From contig JADFUC010000559.1 of assembly GCA_019722365.1 (NCBI GenBank), positions 620,001 to 684,000 of the forward strand: 64,000 bases of DNA, given 5' to 3'. The stretch is from Lithospermum erythrorhizon. Its lineage: Eukaryota; Streptophyta; Magnoliopsida; Boraginales; Boraginaceae. The translations under genes and the position numbers were made by a program. Positions 51,080 to 63,762 of this stretch are shown piece by piece (the stretch's first letter is position 1; each line of letters opens with the position of its first letter). The notes below the pieces were generated by a model. The model saw only the letters and a list, made by a program, of their open reading frames with translations. It was not told where the DNA came from and ran no database searches.

Positions 51080-52700
51080 TTGCTAAATAGTTCAAGAACA
51101 AACATAACTTTCAGAATTGTTACATGTGACCTCCTTAGGTAGAATAGACCGTATCGGCAACTGTAATCAAGTTCTATGAGAATATGACAATCATGTGACT
51201 TCAACACCTTCATCTTTGAATCTTTTAACGAACTAGACTCCGATGTTTGACACAACCCTCAGAACCTTAACCGATCTCAAAGTTTGATAGAATTTTTTTC
51301 TCCTTCTACTAAGAAGCATCAGTAGCCTAATGGGCTTATATGTTTTGCATCCATCTTTTACGGGTTCAATTTTTCTATTTCCAATTGTATCAAGTCCTTC
51401 CCGAATTCTCCGTATTTTTGTTTACCCTTTGTACTCTAACAATGTAGATACAATGTAACTTTCTCAAGGACATTTTTCTCTTGACGACAAGGTCCAGAAC
51501 GTCTCGATAGCTAAATCCTTCCAATAAGTCAACTCCTAGAAAATTGAGCACTTATTAAAACCCTAGACGGAAATGTAATTTAGAAATTTCCTCCCCAATT
51601 TAGGGGCCTCAGTAAGTTCTTCACCTTATCAAATACCTCGTCCGTTAAAATAAAAAAGAGGAGGTCCATGATTTTCATATTTTCCACAAACATCAAGTCG
51701 CTTCCTATATCCATGTTCATTCAATAAAACCTATTAATGCCTATGTAAACCTCTCTTTTCTACTATGTTCTAATCAACAAAGTCGGCTTTTGATCTTCAC
51801 ACTGGGTACGTTATACGCCCTCAGACACTATATCCGGATAAATTTTCATAAGCGTGAGCTATTCACTGCTCCAAAACAACATAACCCTTATATCAAGTTA
51901 TCTTTTCTTAACCCATCATATACATCTACACCCTTCTCCCACAACAACTTCAAATCTTCAATTAAAGGTGCCAAATATACATCAATATCGTTGCCGTTGT
52001 TTGTGTCCGTGTATCAATGTACAACATCAATATTTATGCTTCATGCATAAACTGGCGGGTAAATTATACATTTCCAAAACTACCCGCGTACTATGAGAGG
52101 TACCCGAATTCCATGAGGATTTATTCCATCGATGACAATGTAAAACCGTGAAGTTTCTAGGTTCCGCTGCAAATTTCGGATACTTAGCATCAAAAGTTCC
52201 TGATCGACAAGACCGCTAGATGCCTAAGTTTCCATCTTTTAATGCCATGTTAATTTATTCGCATAATCGCTCTCGATACACGCCTCAGTCTAGTATAAGT
52301 GGAAAATAATACATCACTTTGATCAGTAGATTTTCTTCTATAATCTACAATTGGGACATTCTTTTTCAAATGATGCATATTCCTTTCGAAATAATATGCA
52401 ATCGTTCACATGCATTACGTATCCTCCGTGTTTCAAACCCAATTGAACCGAGCACTTGTTTTGCATCATAAGCTCCTGAAAAGTACCACATTATCATCGT
52501 GCAACAAATCTTTAACCTTTATTCAACAAAAAGTCTGCGGAAAGGCATTTAATCACCATCCATGTTTAGCTATCAGACAAGTAATAAATCGCATTCAATT
52601 TGGTAAACTTACATCCATCCCACAAAGGTTTCTCTCAGATAATCTTTTGACCTATCCACAATTCAGATGATCAATCAAATCTTCCTCTAATACCTCGGTA
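51019..52700 (-). pseudogene. TNP2-type CACTA transposase, broken
   Basis: Read right to left on the minus strand in several frames: NDCILFRKEYASFEKECPNC at about 52415-52338 (the zinc-ribbon NDC...CPxC region of TNP2), then KLHGF, NPHGIRVPL and IIYPP near 52170-52050. GNDIDVYLAPLIEDL follows at about 52000-51956, corresponding to the transposase_21 'PGNDIDVYL' box. LKSHDCHILIEL at about 51205-51160 matches the DUF4218 'LKSHDYHVLMQ' start. The order matches TNP2 N- to C-terminus. Stops and shifts separate the pieces. Confidence 0.82.
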
Positions 52701-53697
52701 TTTTCTTCTACATTATCCCTAACGCCTATGTTTACACTTCCTGATCGTGTCCACTATCAAACTTAAATCCAGTGGACCTAGAATCAACTTTCATCTCACC
52801 ACCATGATTTGTCCAACAAGTATAGTTTCGTGTATTCATGTCACATATCAAACGAACTTTCTATCCCCCATACGAAACGAACTTTCTATCCTACATTTAT
52901 TAGAGCAACCTAATAAACTCTTCACACCATTTTCATATTCTTTGTGACAAACGATCGGCAACCAATTTCCTCATCCATAATTGTTACTACGAAATATGAA
53001 TCATGAATTACAATAAACAAATTAAACAACATATACCAACAAACATAAATTAACACAATTTCAAACATAAATCATATACATACTAAGAATTGAAATCGTG
53101 CAATTTCCTAAAAACTCAAAAATAACCCAAATTATACTAACCATATATACATTTCGTATTAACGTAGTAATTAATTTAAACAACGGTTCAAACTATATAT
53201 ACATTTCTGACATAAGAAATTAAAAACAATTTAAAAAAATTAAAAAACCGAAATAAATAAATATTACAAAAAATAAAATTAATTGTAAATTACAAAATAA
53301 AATCGCATACCAAGTGTAGCTGTAAGGCTATGAAGTTTGGAAAGGAGGCGATGCGGGGAGTCTTTCCGGCTAGAGGAAAATGAACTAATGTTGGGATGAG
53401 GAACAGGGGGGAGTGGGTTATCGGGCTCAGTGGCGTAACATGGGGTTTTGTCCCAATGGGGCGGCGGAAGAGAGGTCGATGAAGTATGGCGAAGAGTGGA
53501 GCAAGCAGACTGGGGCCTGGGGGTTCACGTCATGAGTTGCTTTTAAATCTTTTTTATCAATTTCACTTGGGAGAGCGCTTCTTGTGTCGCTTCATTGAAG
53601 AGGACGCTATGCCACATCCGCTTTAAGCATTTCTTAGAGGACGTTTTTAACCAAATGCTCTGGGCTTAAATACCTCGCGCATTTTGTAACAACAGTA

Positions 53698-56600
53698 TCA
53701 ATATCACTAACGGATTTAGTATTTTTCACTAGACTTTGCAGAAGTTTATTTGTGAACTTAGAAGGAAACATTATTGAGAGAAAATATTGAGCAGCTAGCC
53801 TCTATAATAAATTAATAAAGATGATGTGCAACATGTGAAAGGAGTTCTTATATCGAGATTTAACCCGTTATAAACTCAGGTATTTGTTTTATTTGTACTT
53901 CCCCAATTGTCACTGCTCATGTTATTCTTTATTTATTGATTATTTTAATATGCCATTCAAGTAGTTAATAAATCCAACAATTTCACTCTCCTTTCATAAA
54001 TATTGATTATTTTTATTTTTTCAAAAAATTAACACATACCTTCTAATTTAAAATTGACTTTCTCACATATCGAGATAAATCTTTAATATTCAATTACTTT
54101 AATTATATTATTAAAAAATTAAAAAATTAGTATTATGAAAGTATTTTAAAGACGAATCCAATTATATAAATTTTATATTTTTTAAAATAATTAATACTAA
54201 TAATTGATGATCAAAGTTCACTTCAAAAAATTAAATGTCAATTGTTTTGAATTGAAAGAACTAACATATTTAACATTGTATTCTGTATACAAGTTGACTT
54301 ATCTCCTAAACATTGTATTCTGTACTAGTTAAAAGTTAAACTTTATCTCCTAAAATATATGAACATTTGACAACTTATGAGGAAGGTGGATGGTCATTCC
54401 CTTTGATTTAACGGTTGTAATTGGTAACGTATGAACAATTTTCGACAATTTATTTCCGACTTAGAATATTCACCTAATCGGATATTCTCTACTTTGGTGA
54501 CTATCAATTATTGTAAATTTAGGGACTGAAACTATCCAACACTGCTGCGTGCTTGTCGAATAACTGTCGAATAACGTACTGCAATGAGTTATTACAAAGC
54601 TTGAGGATGAACGAAACTAATGAATCCACGTATAGTTAATTAAAGACCTAGAAAGCTCTATTTCGTCGACATGAGTCAGCAATACTCAATTCACGAGGAC
54701 GAGGGTTTCACCAATATCTTGTGCGTACGAAAACTAGGCACCGGAACCACTATCTTAATAAGAGGAATGACAACTTGATGTCACAATAAATGAAAAAAAA
54801 AATTAGAGGAGACGGCGTTAACAACAACATAACTTTGAAAAGAATTTAATTTAATTTTTTAAAGAAAATGTTTAATACAATTTTATTTTTCATAATGAGC
54901 ATCGTAAACTTTATGTCAAGTTAAGCCGGTCATCGACAGATATCATAAATGTACTATTACCTCATGATATATCTCTTAATACATTACAAATAGGGTAATG
55001 ATGATTTTTTTTCTACCTGAGACCTAAGTTTTGATAATTTCACTCATTTCTTTTATTTTAGATCAAATTTTATATTTTAAGTGAAATGCCATAATTAACA
55101 TATGGGACAATATGATATGATGGAGCGAAAAAATTACTATTGATGTGAACATAAATAAAATATTTCTCATGGAGGGAGTGTCATGCATACATGCATGTCT
55201 AGCTTAATTTCGACGGTGCATACAATTGAAGATTTCACCTAACATTAGTTTAACTCATTGAATTGAGCGACTTGTGAAATACCGGCCCCTACAATCCTAC
55301 ATATATATTGACTGGACACCAGGCGGCTAGTGGCCTACTGCTCATTTATATATAGTTCAAACCAAACCATTCCTCTTTGATGTGTCCGTTGATGTTTGGC
55401 TCTTGCATTCAGCTTATTAATGGGTAACGTGGATCGTGTAAACGACTCCTTTATATTAGATCTTTAATTTGTTAAAAATATAAAAAAATCGATCGAATAA
55501 TTGATTCCTGATAATGGAATCACCTGCCTTGCATATCATAGGTCTTGCAGGTTCAAATATTAATATCTTCTTTCCCTTCAAGAGTATTAGGTTGGCTACT
55601 GTAGCAAGAGGACATCACCACATGTCCTAGTAAATCCTCACTTTTTTAATCAATAAAAGTTTAAGACAAGGAATGGCACTCTAAATTCAAGGGCAAGGCA
55701 TGACTCCAAACTCTATTTAACGCTAGCGCTCTTACGCATCTTCTCCCCCAAACGAGACTCATGAAAAATCGAATCTACAACCTGAAATTGCTGCACTTTC
55801 ATTATTTTCTCGACACCACTCAATCAACCATCTGAATTCATCGAAATTTTATAAGCTGTTGCTAGCTATTTTGGCAAATGAGCAAAACCATAGTTGAACT
55901 TCCAATTCATCATACCATGCATTAACGTACTTTGAGTTATATTCCTATTGTGGTTCACCTACCATCTGCCTATCTTAATCAACATAAATATTTTTTGGCT
56001 GTTTTCTGATTTGTATTCATTACATTTTCAGAAAACCAACAGAATGTCTCCCTTTTTTCTGTTAGCTTTCTGACCTTGTCGGACTAATCATATTCAATTA
56101 AGATAGACATCACCACAAGAATCGAATATCATGGTCTCTCAAGTCTCAATATACTATGGAGTACTTAGTTTGTTCACTATTGCACACAAGCAAGGAATCC
56201 TTATTGTACCATTGATCTGCATTAATTTTTCGGTGGTTGCTACATGTACTCTGTTAATAGCTAAACAATTAGCTCAAACAGGTTGAAATCATTTACAAAT
56301 CATGGATAGATCTAAATCTAAATTTATCAACTTCGGAGTGACACAATAAATAAATGTAGAAATAAACTACTCTAAATCATTATACAGCATTGCCATCACT
56401 GTGCCACTGGCAATTGCCACTTCAGAGTTGCTTCAGTGAATCGTGTTTGACATTATCAATAACTATGCCAGGAAAAAGGTAAAACTTTGTTTTCTAAAGT
56501 AAAATAGAATGAAGATTGCTTCACAATAAATAAAGAATGGATTGATTATCAGAACTATTTTACTGCCCGAAAAAAAGAAGCAAGGTGGCCTTACCTGGAC

Positions 56601-58136
56601 TCATCTTTGGGGGCCATAACAATTGCTATAGCTTCTGGTAACATTATCTACAGATAAACGGAGAAAATAAAATAAGAACAGTCGTATAAAGCAATACTAT
56701 ATATAAGATTCGTACATGTTGTAGCACCGGAAAGTAACACACGAAACTTTACGATTTTACTGATAAAGAACCGTGCAAGGTCGAGTGACAAGGCATATAT
56801 GACTGATCCTCAGTCGTGCAATGTTTGAAGTACGAGAATGTTCTAGCATTTAAATAATGCAAAATTGCAGACAACACCAAGGGAAGCAACATTTATATGT
56901 AAACACGTTGACATAATGTTTTAAAATCATAATATTGGTGAAGACATACAGATGTACATCAAATAATTCTACAAGAAGAATAACAAAGAAAATCTCAAGG
57001 AAGAAAGTTTTTACATGAAGTTACATTCCAAAGATCCATACAATTTCTGAGTACCTAAAGTTCAATTTTCTGTTGGGTGTATGTATTCCTTGTCTGAATA
57101 AGAACATCAAAGATCTTGTTCTGCTCTCAGCAAAGGATTAGTTTAAAGAAAGTCTACCACTGAAGAAAACTATATGAAAATGCATTGCTGAGGCTTGGAT
57201 ATCTGTATGAACTCTGGAAAGCACCGGGATATGCAGTAGATACCAATGTACTCCAATGGTCTGTACTTGATGATACAGTTAATAACAATACAGATTGACC
57301 AACTCTAGCTCCATACAGCAGTCCCCTAGTCAAGAGAGTTTGTACCAGCCTTTTTAATTGTTGTGTAGTCACCTGGAGTCGCATATGGGACAACTGGACG
57401 AGTGCTGCTCCCATCTGGATCTAAGTCAATCATAGATTCTCTAATAAGACGCTACCAAATAGTTGAAAAAGCTTGGTTTAGTAAAAACACTCATAAACAG
57501 AGGCTAAGGCTGTAAAATACAGGCTTTGCATGATTTCAACTAAATAAGCAATTGATTTGCGTGAGGTCACACATAGGTAAGCAAATACGAAGACAAACCC
57601 AATATACAGAGTGTAACTTGTAGAAGGATATAAAGTCCTGGCATGAACTTACTTCGGGGGGAAATGTGAAACATAGTCTGTGTTCTTGTATATCACGTCT
57701 ATGTTCATAGTTCTAGAAGTAATATAAAGAAGCTAGATTCAAAATAAGAGCCATATCGCAGTTACATGTTTCAGAGACTCAAAAGTACTTATTTATTGTT
57801 AGCATACACATTATATAAAAGGGCCAAAAGGGAAAAAAAATATAGTAAAAGGAAAATCTAGGCAACAAGAACATTGTAACTTGTTACGGGAAAATCTAGG
57901 CACACCCACAATCATGCACGGGAACAACCGAAGAAGGCATTGAACCATGTTTTGTAAGTTTACCTGCAATGCAGCACGGTTACTTAATTGATACTGATCA
58001 CTGCTTGAAGCTAAAATTCTCATAGCAGTGCAACTCCTGAGTTATATGGAGTAATAACCATAGCATCAGAGAGTCCATTATAGATGACAAATTTTGATCA
58101 CATCAACATCTCTTCGAATTCTCAGGAAATTCCATT
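53698..58136. other. Gene-poor stretch; right part may be PPR 3' UTR
   Basis: No coding region is supported. Left of 54250 a Stowaway-like MITE end may be present (actctcctttcataaatattg at about 53985). Short minus frames at 57154-57414 (86 codons) and 57811-58023 (70 codons) lack domains, but splice-like borders near them leave room for a spliced 3' UTR of the PPR gene. Confidence 0.4.
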
Positions 58137-60236
58137 TTAGATGATGGGTTTCACTTGCAGGCCTAGATAATCATATCCACTGAAGACTTCTTGTGCTTCT
58201 TCGAGACGATCAGATCCAATCAGTGTTTCTATATACGAGTTGCAAGTAAAGGCGTCAGGAGGGCAGCCATTGTCTTCCATAGACCAGAATAATACTTTAG
58301 CTTCATCAAATCTACCTCTTCCACACAATGCTTTGATAAAAGCACTGTAAGTAAAGTTGTCAGGTCTCAAATCCAGAGTCAGCATGCTAATAAGAAGCCT
58401 CTGCGCCTTCTCAATTTGATTATTTCGGCAATAACTTTGGATTAAGGCATTAAAAGAAAAAATGTCTGGCTTTATTCCATCAACCTGCATCTTTCTCAAG
58501 AGTGCTATTGCTTTAGAAATGGACCCGGTTATGCATAATGAACGGATTATTATGTTGTAAGTGATTGAATTTGGGTTGATTCCCCATTCTACCATCTCTG
58601 TAAAGCAATCAAATGCATCCTGAATATGATGTACTCTACAGAGGCCATCAATTATCGAACTAAAAGTGAATACATCAGGAATGAAACCCAGCTCCAAGAG
58701 CATTAATAGCAGGTCTCTTGCCTTTCCCATCTCCCTAGACTTACAAAGTCCACTTATGAGGGTATTAAATGTAACAAGATTTGCAGATACTCCTCTTTGA
58801 GACATCATTTCGAATGTCTCCGATGCCCTTTCAATCATATTAGCTTTGCAGAAACAATCAATGACAATGTTGAATGAATGGACACTTGTTACAAAATCAT
58901 ATCTAAATATCTGATCCATATAATAATTTCCTTTAGCTTCTCTTCCAGACTGGTACAAAGCCTCAGTAAGCGCAAGATAAGTATCAAAACCCACTCTCAT
59001 ACCTTGCTTGGTAAATGAGTCAAATATTTGACAAGTAACATCAATTTCCAATCCCTTGATCATGCATGATATTAATATGGTAAATGTTGTATTATCAGGG
59101 AAATAACCTCTATCTTTAAATTTTGTCAGAAAGAAAGCTACTTGTTTTGGTAAATTATTATCGGCAAGGCAATGCAGTACAATATCTGAAGCAATCTTAG
59201 GAAACACGGGCTCTCTTTCTATCCATCTCGTGAGCACTTGAAGTGCTTCATGAGGGGGAAAACATCGGAACACTCCATTGGCTAATGATCTAAATGTAGC
59301 TTCATTAGGCTTGACATTCTTCTCTTTCATAGTATCTAAAATCCTAAATGCCTCGTCTACTCTATTAGCAACACAGAAACCATCAACTAGTATGCTGTAG
59401 GTATAAACATTGGGCTTTAGCCCCAATCCTTCCATCTGCGTCACTAAACGAAGTGCCTCATCCATGACACCAGCTTTACAGACTCCATGAATAAGAATAT
59501 TATAAGTGAATCGATCAGGCACACAGTTATCAACTTGCATTTGCTGGAACTTAAGGTAAGCCAAGTCAAGCGAATTCGACTTCACTAAGCCATCAATCAC
59601 AGCATTATACAATCGAGTACTAGGACTAATCCCCAAATACGAAACCTGCTCGAAAACCTCAGCACAATACTTAGCTAACCCCAACCTCCCCCAACTACCA
59701 ATCAAAATACACAGCAAATTCTCACTCACACCTAACCCAGCCTTTCTCAAATCCAGAATCAACTCGGCTGACAACAAAACAGGCCCTTTTCTATAAAGAC
59801 CATTACTCAAAACACCGCGAATCGATCGATTATCTGCAAACAAAGGACTAATATTCGAAACCCAGATATAAAACCTCAAACAGTATATTGGGTTTTCTTG
59901 ATTCTGCAAAATACTAACTACACATTGAGGGTTCAATACCAACCTTTTAGCCTTAATTTCATGATTAAGCAGCAAAACCCAATCTTTATTAGCTAAAACT
60001 CTTCTAAAGTAGTGGTGATCAAGTGGGTTCACATTTGATTGGTGATTATAATTAGTAGAAATTGAATTGAATTTCAAGATTGGATTTTTATTACCTGTAG
60101 AAGGGTTTAAGCTAGGGTTTTGACCAAATGAGGTTAGAGAGTTGACTTTTGGAGGAGTTTGACTGGGTTGACTTTGAGGAAAATATTGCTTTAATGGTGA
60201 AGCCTTTGATGCTAAAGAAGAAAGAGTTGGTCTCAT
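58137..60236 (-). CDS. Mitochondrial-type P-class PPR protein resembling PPR40, intronless, 699 aa
   Basis: A single open frame of 699 codons. The N-terminus (about 1-60) is rich in Ser/Pro/Lys and poor in acids, as in an organellar presequence. From about residue 170 to 690, roughly 14-15 tandem 35-residue PPR motifs follow, such as RLYNAVIDGLVKSNSLDLAY, DRFTYNILIHGVCKAGVMDE and NSITYNIIIRSLCITGSISK. There is no E or DYW tail, so it is P-class. The block SWGRLGLAKYCAEVFEQVSY and the KFQQMQVDNCVPDRFTYN region agree closely with my recollection of Arabidopsis At3g16890 (PPR40), a mitochondrial protein linked to respiratory complex III and stress tolerance. PPR repeats bind single-stranded RNA one base per repeat. 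Orthology rests on memory of the family. Confidence 0.92.
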   Translation of the reverse strand: MRPTLSSLASKASPLKQYFPQSQPSQTPPKVNSLTSFGQNPSLNPSTGNKNPILKFNSISTNYNHQSNVNPLDHHYFRRVLANKDWVLLLNHEIKAKRLVLNPQCVVSILQNQENPIYCLRFYIWVSNISPLFADNRSIRGVLSNGLYRKGPVLLSAELILDLRKAGLGVSENLLCILIGSWGRLGLAKYCAEVFEQVSYLGISPSTRLYNAVIDGLVKSNSLDLAYLKFQQMQVDNCVPDRFTYNILIHGVCKAGVMDEALRLVTQMEGLGLKPNVYTYSILVDGFCVANRVDEAFRILDTMKEKNVKPNEATFRSLANGVFRCFPPHEALQVLTRWIEREPVFPKIASDIVLHCLADNNLPKQVAFFLTKFKDRGYFPDNTTFTILISCMIKGLEIDVTCQIFDSFTKQGMRVGFDTYLALTEALYQSGREAKGNYYMDQIFRYDFVTSVHSFNIVIDCFCKANMIERASETFEMMSQRGVSANLVTFNTLISGLCKSREMGKARDLLLMLLELGFIPDVFTFSSIIDGLCRVHHIQDAFDCFTEMVEWGINPNSITYNIIIRSLCITGSISKAIALLRKMQVDGIKPDIFSFNALIQSYCRNNQIEKAQRLLISMLTLDLRPDNFTYSAFIKALCGRGRFDEAKVLFWSMEDNGCPPDAFTCNSYIETLIGSDRLEEAQEVFSGYDYLGLQVKPII

Positions 60237-61002
60237 AGTATCTGGATACTCACTCTTCTTCTTCAGTTATTACAAATTATATGGAAAATGTTTGTTTCCT
60301 AATTCCTAGTCCCAAACAAAGAATTGGGTTTGCAATTTTGATTAGGAAAATACCAGTCTCAAAGAAAGAATGAAAAAAGGATTTGCAACAATAGAGTATA
60401 AAAATTACAGTATGTTATTTTATTTTGTATATATTAAAAAAACATTAAGTGAATAAAATTGGGTATTGACTTATTATATTTATTAAGATTTGGTAGTATC
60501 TTGCACAATGTAACAAAAATTACGTTGAAAGCATAATATTTTTTATAACGGAAGATTTGTATCTGCTGTTCGACGAGTGCATATTGAATAGATCATGAGT
60601 TAATATAATAACCTTTAAACCACATCAATCAGGTAAACAATACTATATCCGTTTTGACGGATTCGACTAATAAAATATTAATAGTTGAAGCACAATACTT
60701 GATGTCTAGTAATGTACAAATGTTGAAAATGTTAGATGTAAACAAATTTGTATGTTATATAAATGCGATTCTCAAAGTAACAAATATGTAATCATCATAA
60801 TTCAAACTTTTACACCTTACTATTACATCTTCTGGTCCTTCGGACCTTCTCATTCTAAAGTTCTACCTTATATTGATTGAATCTTGATCTTCAACTTCTA
60901 TGATCAAAATTCAATTATTACAATATCATGATATGCCAAACTTATAATTTACACTTCAAGGCAATAAAAATAATGCAAACCAATCACTATTAAGTATAAT
61001 TA
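60237..61002. other. Intergenic: PPR promoter and BXL 3' UTR
   Basis: AT-rich spacer of 0.77 kb. No gene or distinct element is recognised. Confidence 0.6.
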
Positions 61003-63762
61003 TTATAGCTTGATCTCTTGAAATTTAGCATCAAGAGAAATGGAATGTTTGATGTCACCAATGTGAAGATCGTGATTACCCATTGGAATTCTTCGAATTC
61101 CATATTGATCCACCACACTCAAATGCTTGCATGCATCAACATTGATCATGACTCTTTGTTGAGCCTTTGCCAAAACATGCACTTTCTGAAATGCAACCAA
61201 TTGTTTTTCTTGGTCAATTTTTTTAGTGGGGGGGCTTGAAAAAACAAGAAGAGTATGAGTTCCATCCATATCTCCTTCATTCTTCACATCAATGTGCACA
61301 CCTAAGTTAAGTGAATCACAATTAGTATGTGTAACTCTAATTCCTTTCTTCAATGTTGTGGTATTATGGAAGCCATATAGGCTGTATAGAGGCACTGTCA
61401 TACTGGTTGGAGCAAGTGCCACAGACTCCCTGAAAGAAGTGTAACTCAAACCAAAACCAAATGGAAACACAACAGGGCCCTTGTAAAATCTATAGGTTCT
61501 TCCAGGATAGCCTCTTGATGGATTTGCTCGCATGTCCATATTTGTCATTGGTATCTTAGAAACATAGTTTTGTGGATACCATGTCATAGGCAATTTTCCT
61601 CCTGAATTTTTTTTTCATAAAATAGAAGTATTAGTACAACATGCATGTCGATAACTATATGAAAATCCAATCATCAACAAAGTTGCATTGTTAGTAATTT
61701 GCAAATCTATTTCTTGACATAAGGTGTGTTTTTATGTAATGTGTGATACATACCTGGATTTGTTGTGCCAAAAATGACATCGGCTATGGCAGTACCACCA
61801 GCCTGCCCTGGATAACCAGCCCATATAATTGCAGAAATCTTAGGATTATTCTTAGCAAATGTGATATCAACTGCTCCCCCTGACATAATAACTAATACAA
61901 CGGGTCCTTTAGAAGCTGTGGCAACTCTAGTTACAAGTTCCTGTTGCAATCCTGGCAATAGGAGGCTAACACGGTCTCTAGCCTCCGCTTCAATCGATTG
62001 ATCGAGCCCCATCACCAGTACGGTGGCGTCCGCCTGTCTAGCTGCACCCTCTGCTGCCCCAAATTGTTGTCTTCCATTGCAACCAACACCAACACAACCT
62101 TGTTGATGAACTGTTCTTACATACCTTGCCAAACCTTGTAAGGGACTAGTATAACCACAAGCAACTCCTACATTAAACATAACCGATTAAACCAGACATT
62201 TTGAAACATGTATAATGAAACGTTGAATGGTAACATACCAGCATAGTTGCCTATCATGGTGACTGTGACATCAGAATTGGGCCCAATAACAGCAAGAGTT
62301 CTGTAACGCCTAGTGGACAATGGCAAGGCCCCACCACGATTCAAGAGAAGGACAATTCCTTGACGAGCTGCTTCTAGGGCCAACTGTTGATGGGCCGGAG
62401 TACAAACATCCCTTGGGCCCAAATTGGCATAAGGTTGTCTTGCTCCATCAAACATACCCAAACGCATTTGGACTGCTAAGAGGTTCGCTAAGGCCCCATT
62501 AACATCTGTCTCTCTCAACTTTCCTGTACGTATGGCCTGTTCTGTGTGGATTGCTAGGAAAGGCCCACAATCCAAATCCAAGCCTGTAATTAAATAATTT
62601 TAAAAAAGTATACTAGAAATTAAATTAAATTAAACAACTCGAAGGGATTATTAAGTTTTTGATATATTTGGATAATACCTATTTATACCATTAAATGATC
62701 TTCAATACCTGCTTTAATCGAGTCAGCGGCAGCTTCTTCTGGTGTAGCTGTATAATGTTGGGCATCATACATAACTCCAACAGAATCACAATCGGAGACA
62801 ATGTATCTGAAAATGAATTGTTATTATTTTTATTAATTTGATGATAAAATTATTAAAGGATATAGGGCTGACCCATTGAGTTTCCATTGTCCACGAATAG
62901 TAGCACGGAGGAGGTTGGGATCAGCACAAGTAGGCTTGCCATTGACCTGATTGTAAGAGCACATCACACTTGCCACTTTACCTTCCATCACACAAGCTTT
63001 GAATGGTACATTATATGTATCTTCCAAGTCTTGTCTGCTTACCTATGTATAATTATTCAAGATTGAAAGTGCAACATATGAAGGATTATCTATTTTATGA
63101 AAGTGAAAGGTATCCACTTCATCCTAATATGCCGACTCTTTGAGTATTTGTTCCGTGCAAGAAAAGCTGAGTGGCGAGGTTGTAAATCGTAATCAATATA
63201 TAAATAGGCAAACTTAATACGAAGTACAATGATAAGGGTCGATTATTTATTTTGATTAGCATATGCATGAAGTAGACACACCACTTCTAAATAACTTCGG
63301 CAGACTGTATTATATTTACTCTAGCTAATAACTAACTGTGATTTATAATTCTCAACTAATCAAAATAATTGAAGCCTCCAAACTTGAACAGATCGAAGAC
63401 AAGTTTGATATTAGACACTTCTTCTGCTGACATCGTTTATCTATACAAATATGTCGTTCAAATAAAAACGAGCATGTTATTACCTTAGCATTGAAATGAA
63501 AGCGATCGACGCCATTCCAATTGTCAATATCATAAGCTGTGTAGTGTTTGCAACAAGCTGCAACCTTCAACTTGTTGCCTACATTACCCTGAAGACCTCT
63601 CACGTAGCTGGTGGCATAATGCGCCGCCACCAGAGGATCTTCACCTGGTGTTTCTTGGCCCCTTCCCCATCTCGGATCCCTGAAAATGTTCACATTAGGG
63701 CTCCAATATGTTAACCCGGACACTCCTCCATTGTACATAGCTCTAGCTTCATCAGAAACAAC
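61003..63762 (-). CDS. GH3 beta-D-xylosidase / alpha-arabinofuranosidase (BXL), 5' exon beyond the window
   Basis: Six minus-strand exons: 63762-63484, 63042-62873, 62806-62709, 62583-62239, 62167-61754 and 61601-61003. They join in frame to 634 aa plus TAA 61005-61003. Plant BXLs run to about 770 aa, so about 140 N-terminal residues with the signal peptide lie off the right edge; 63763-64000 is intron. GH3 features in order: [47 protein letters not shown] and [19 protein letters not shown], where the first D of SDCDSV is the expected nucleophile. GLDLDCG, the GH3 C-terminal domain ([11 protein letters not shown]) and a fibronectin-III-like tail ([11 protein letters not shown] onwards) follow. 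These are cell-wall enzymes that trim xylose or arabinose from xylan, arabinan or pectin side chains. LSYT and the overall pattern suit the BXL1-4 group; the exact paralogue is not clear. Confidence 0.94.

Larger units (their letters stand above)
48478..53697 (-). mobile_element. CACTA (En/Spm) DNA transposon, decayed, about 5.2 kb
   Basis: The left end starts CACTACTACAAAAAAAATAT, a standard CACTA terminus. Subterminal words agagggcac (48500) and agaggacac (48523) follow, and the inner right end repeats agaggacgc (53599) and agaggacgt (53636). The right terminus is degenerate (…TTTTGTAACAACAGTAT, complement ATACTGTTGTTACAAAA). Inside, the minus strand holds TNP2 transposase remains, so transcription ran from right to left. 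A GC-rich segment at about 53330-53530 may be the element's promoter and first exon region. Frameshifts and stops make it inactive. Confidence 0.82.

Noticed and set aside
51790..52947. Plus-strand open frames of 66-86 codons
   Set aside because: They lie antisense to recognisable TNP2 transposase pieces on the minus strand and have no domain of their own.
57154..57414. An 86-codon minus frame downstream of the PPR gene
   Set aside because: No similarity to known families; more likely 3' UTR or intergenic.
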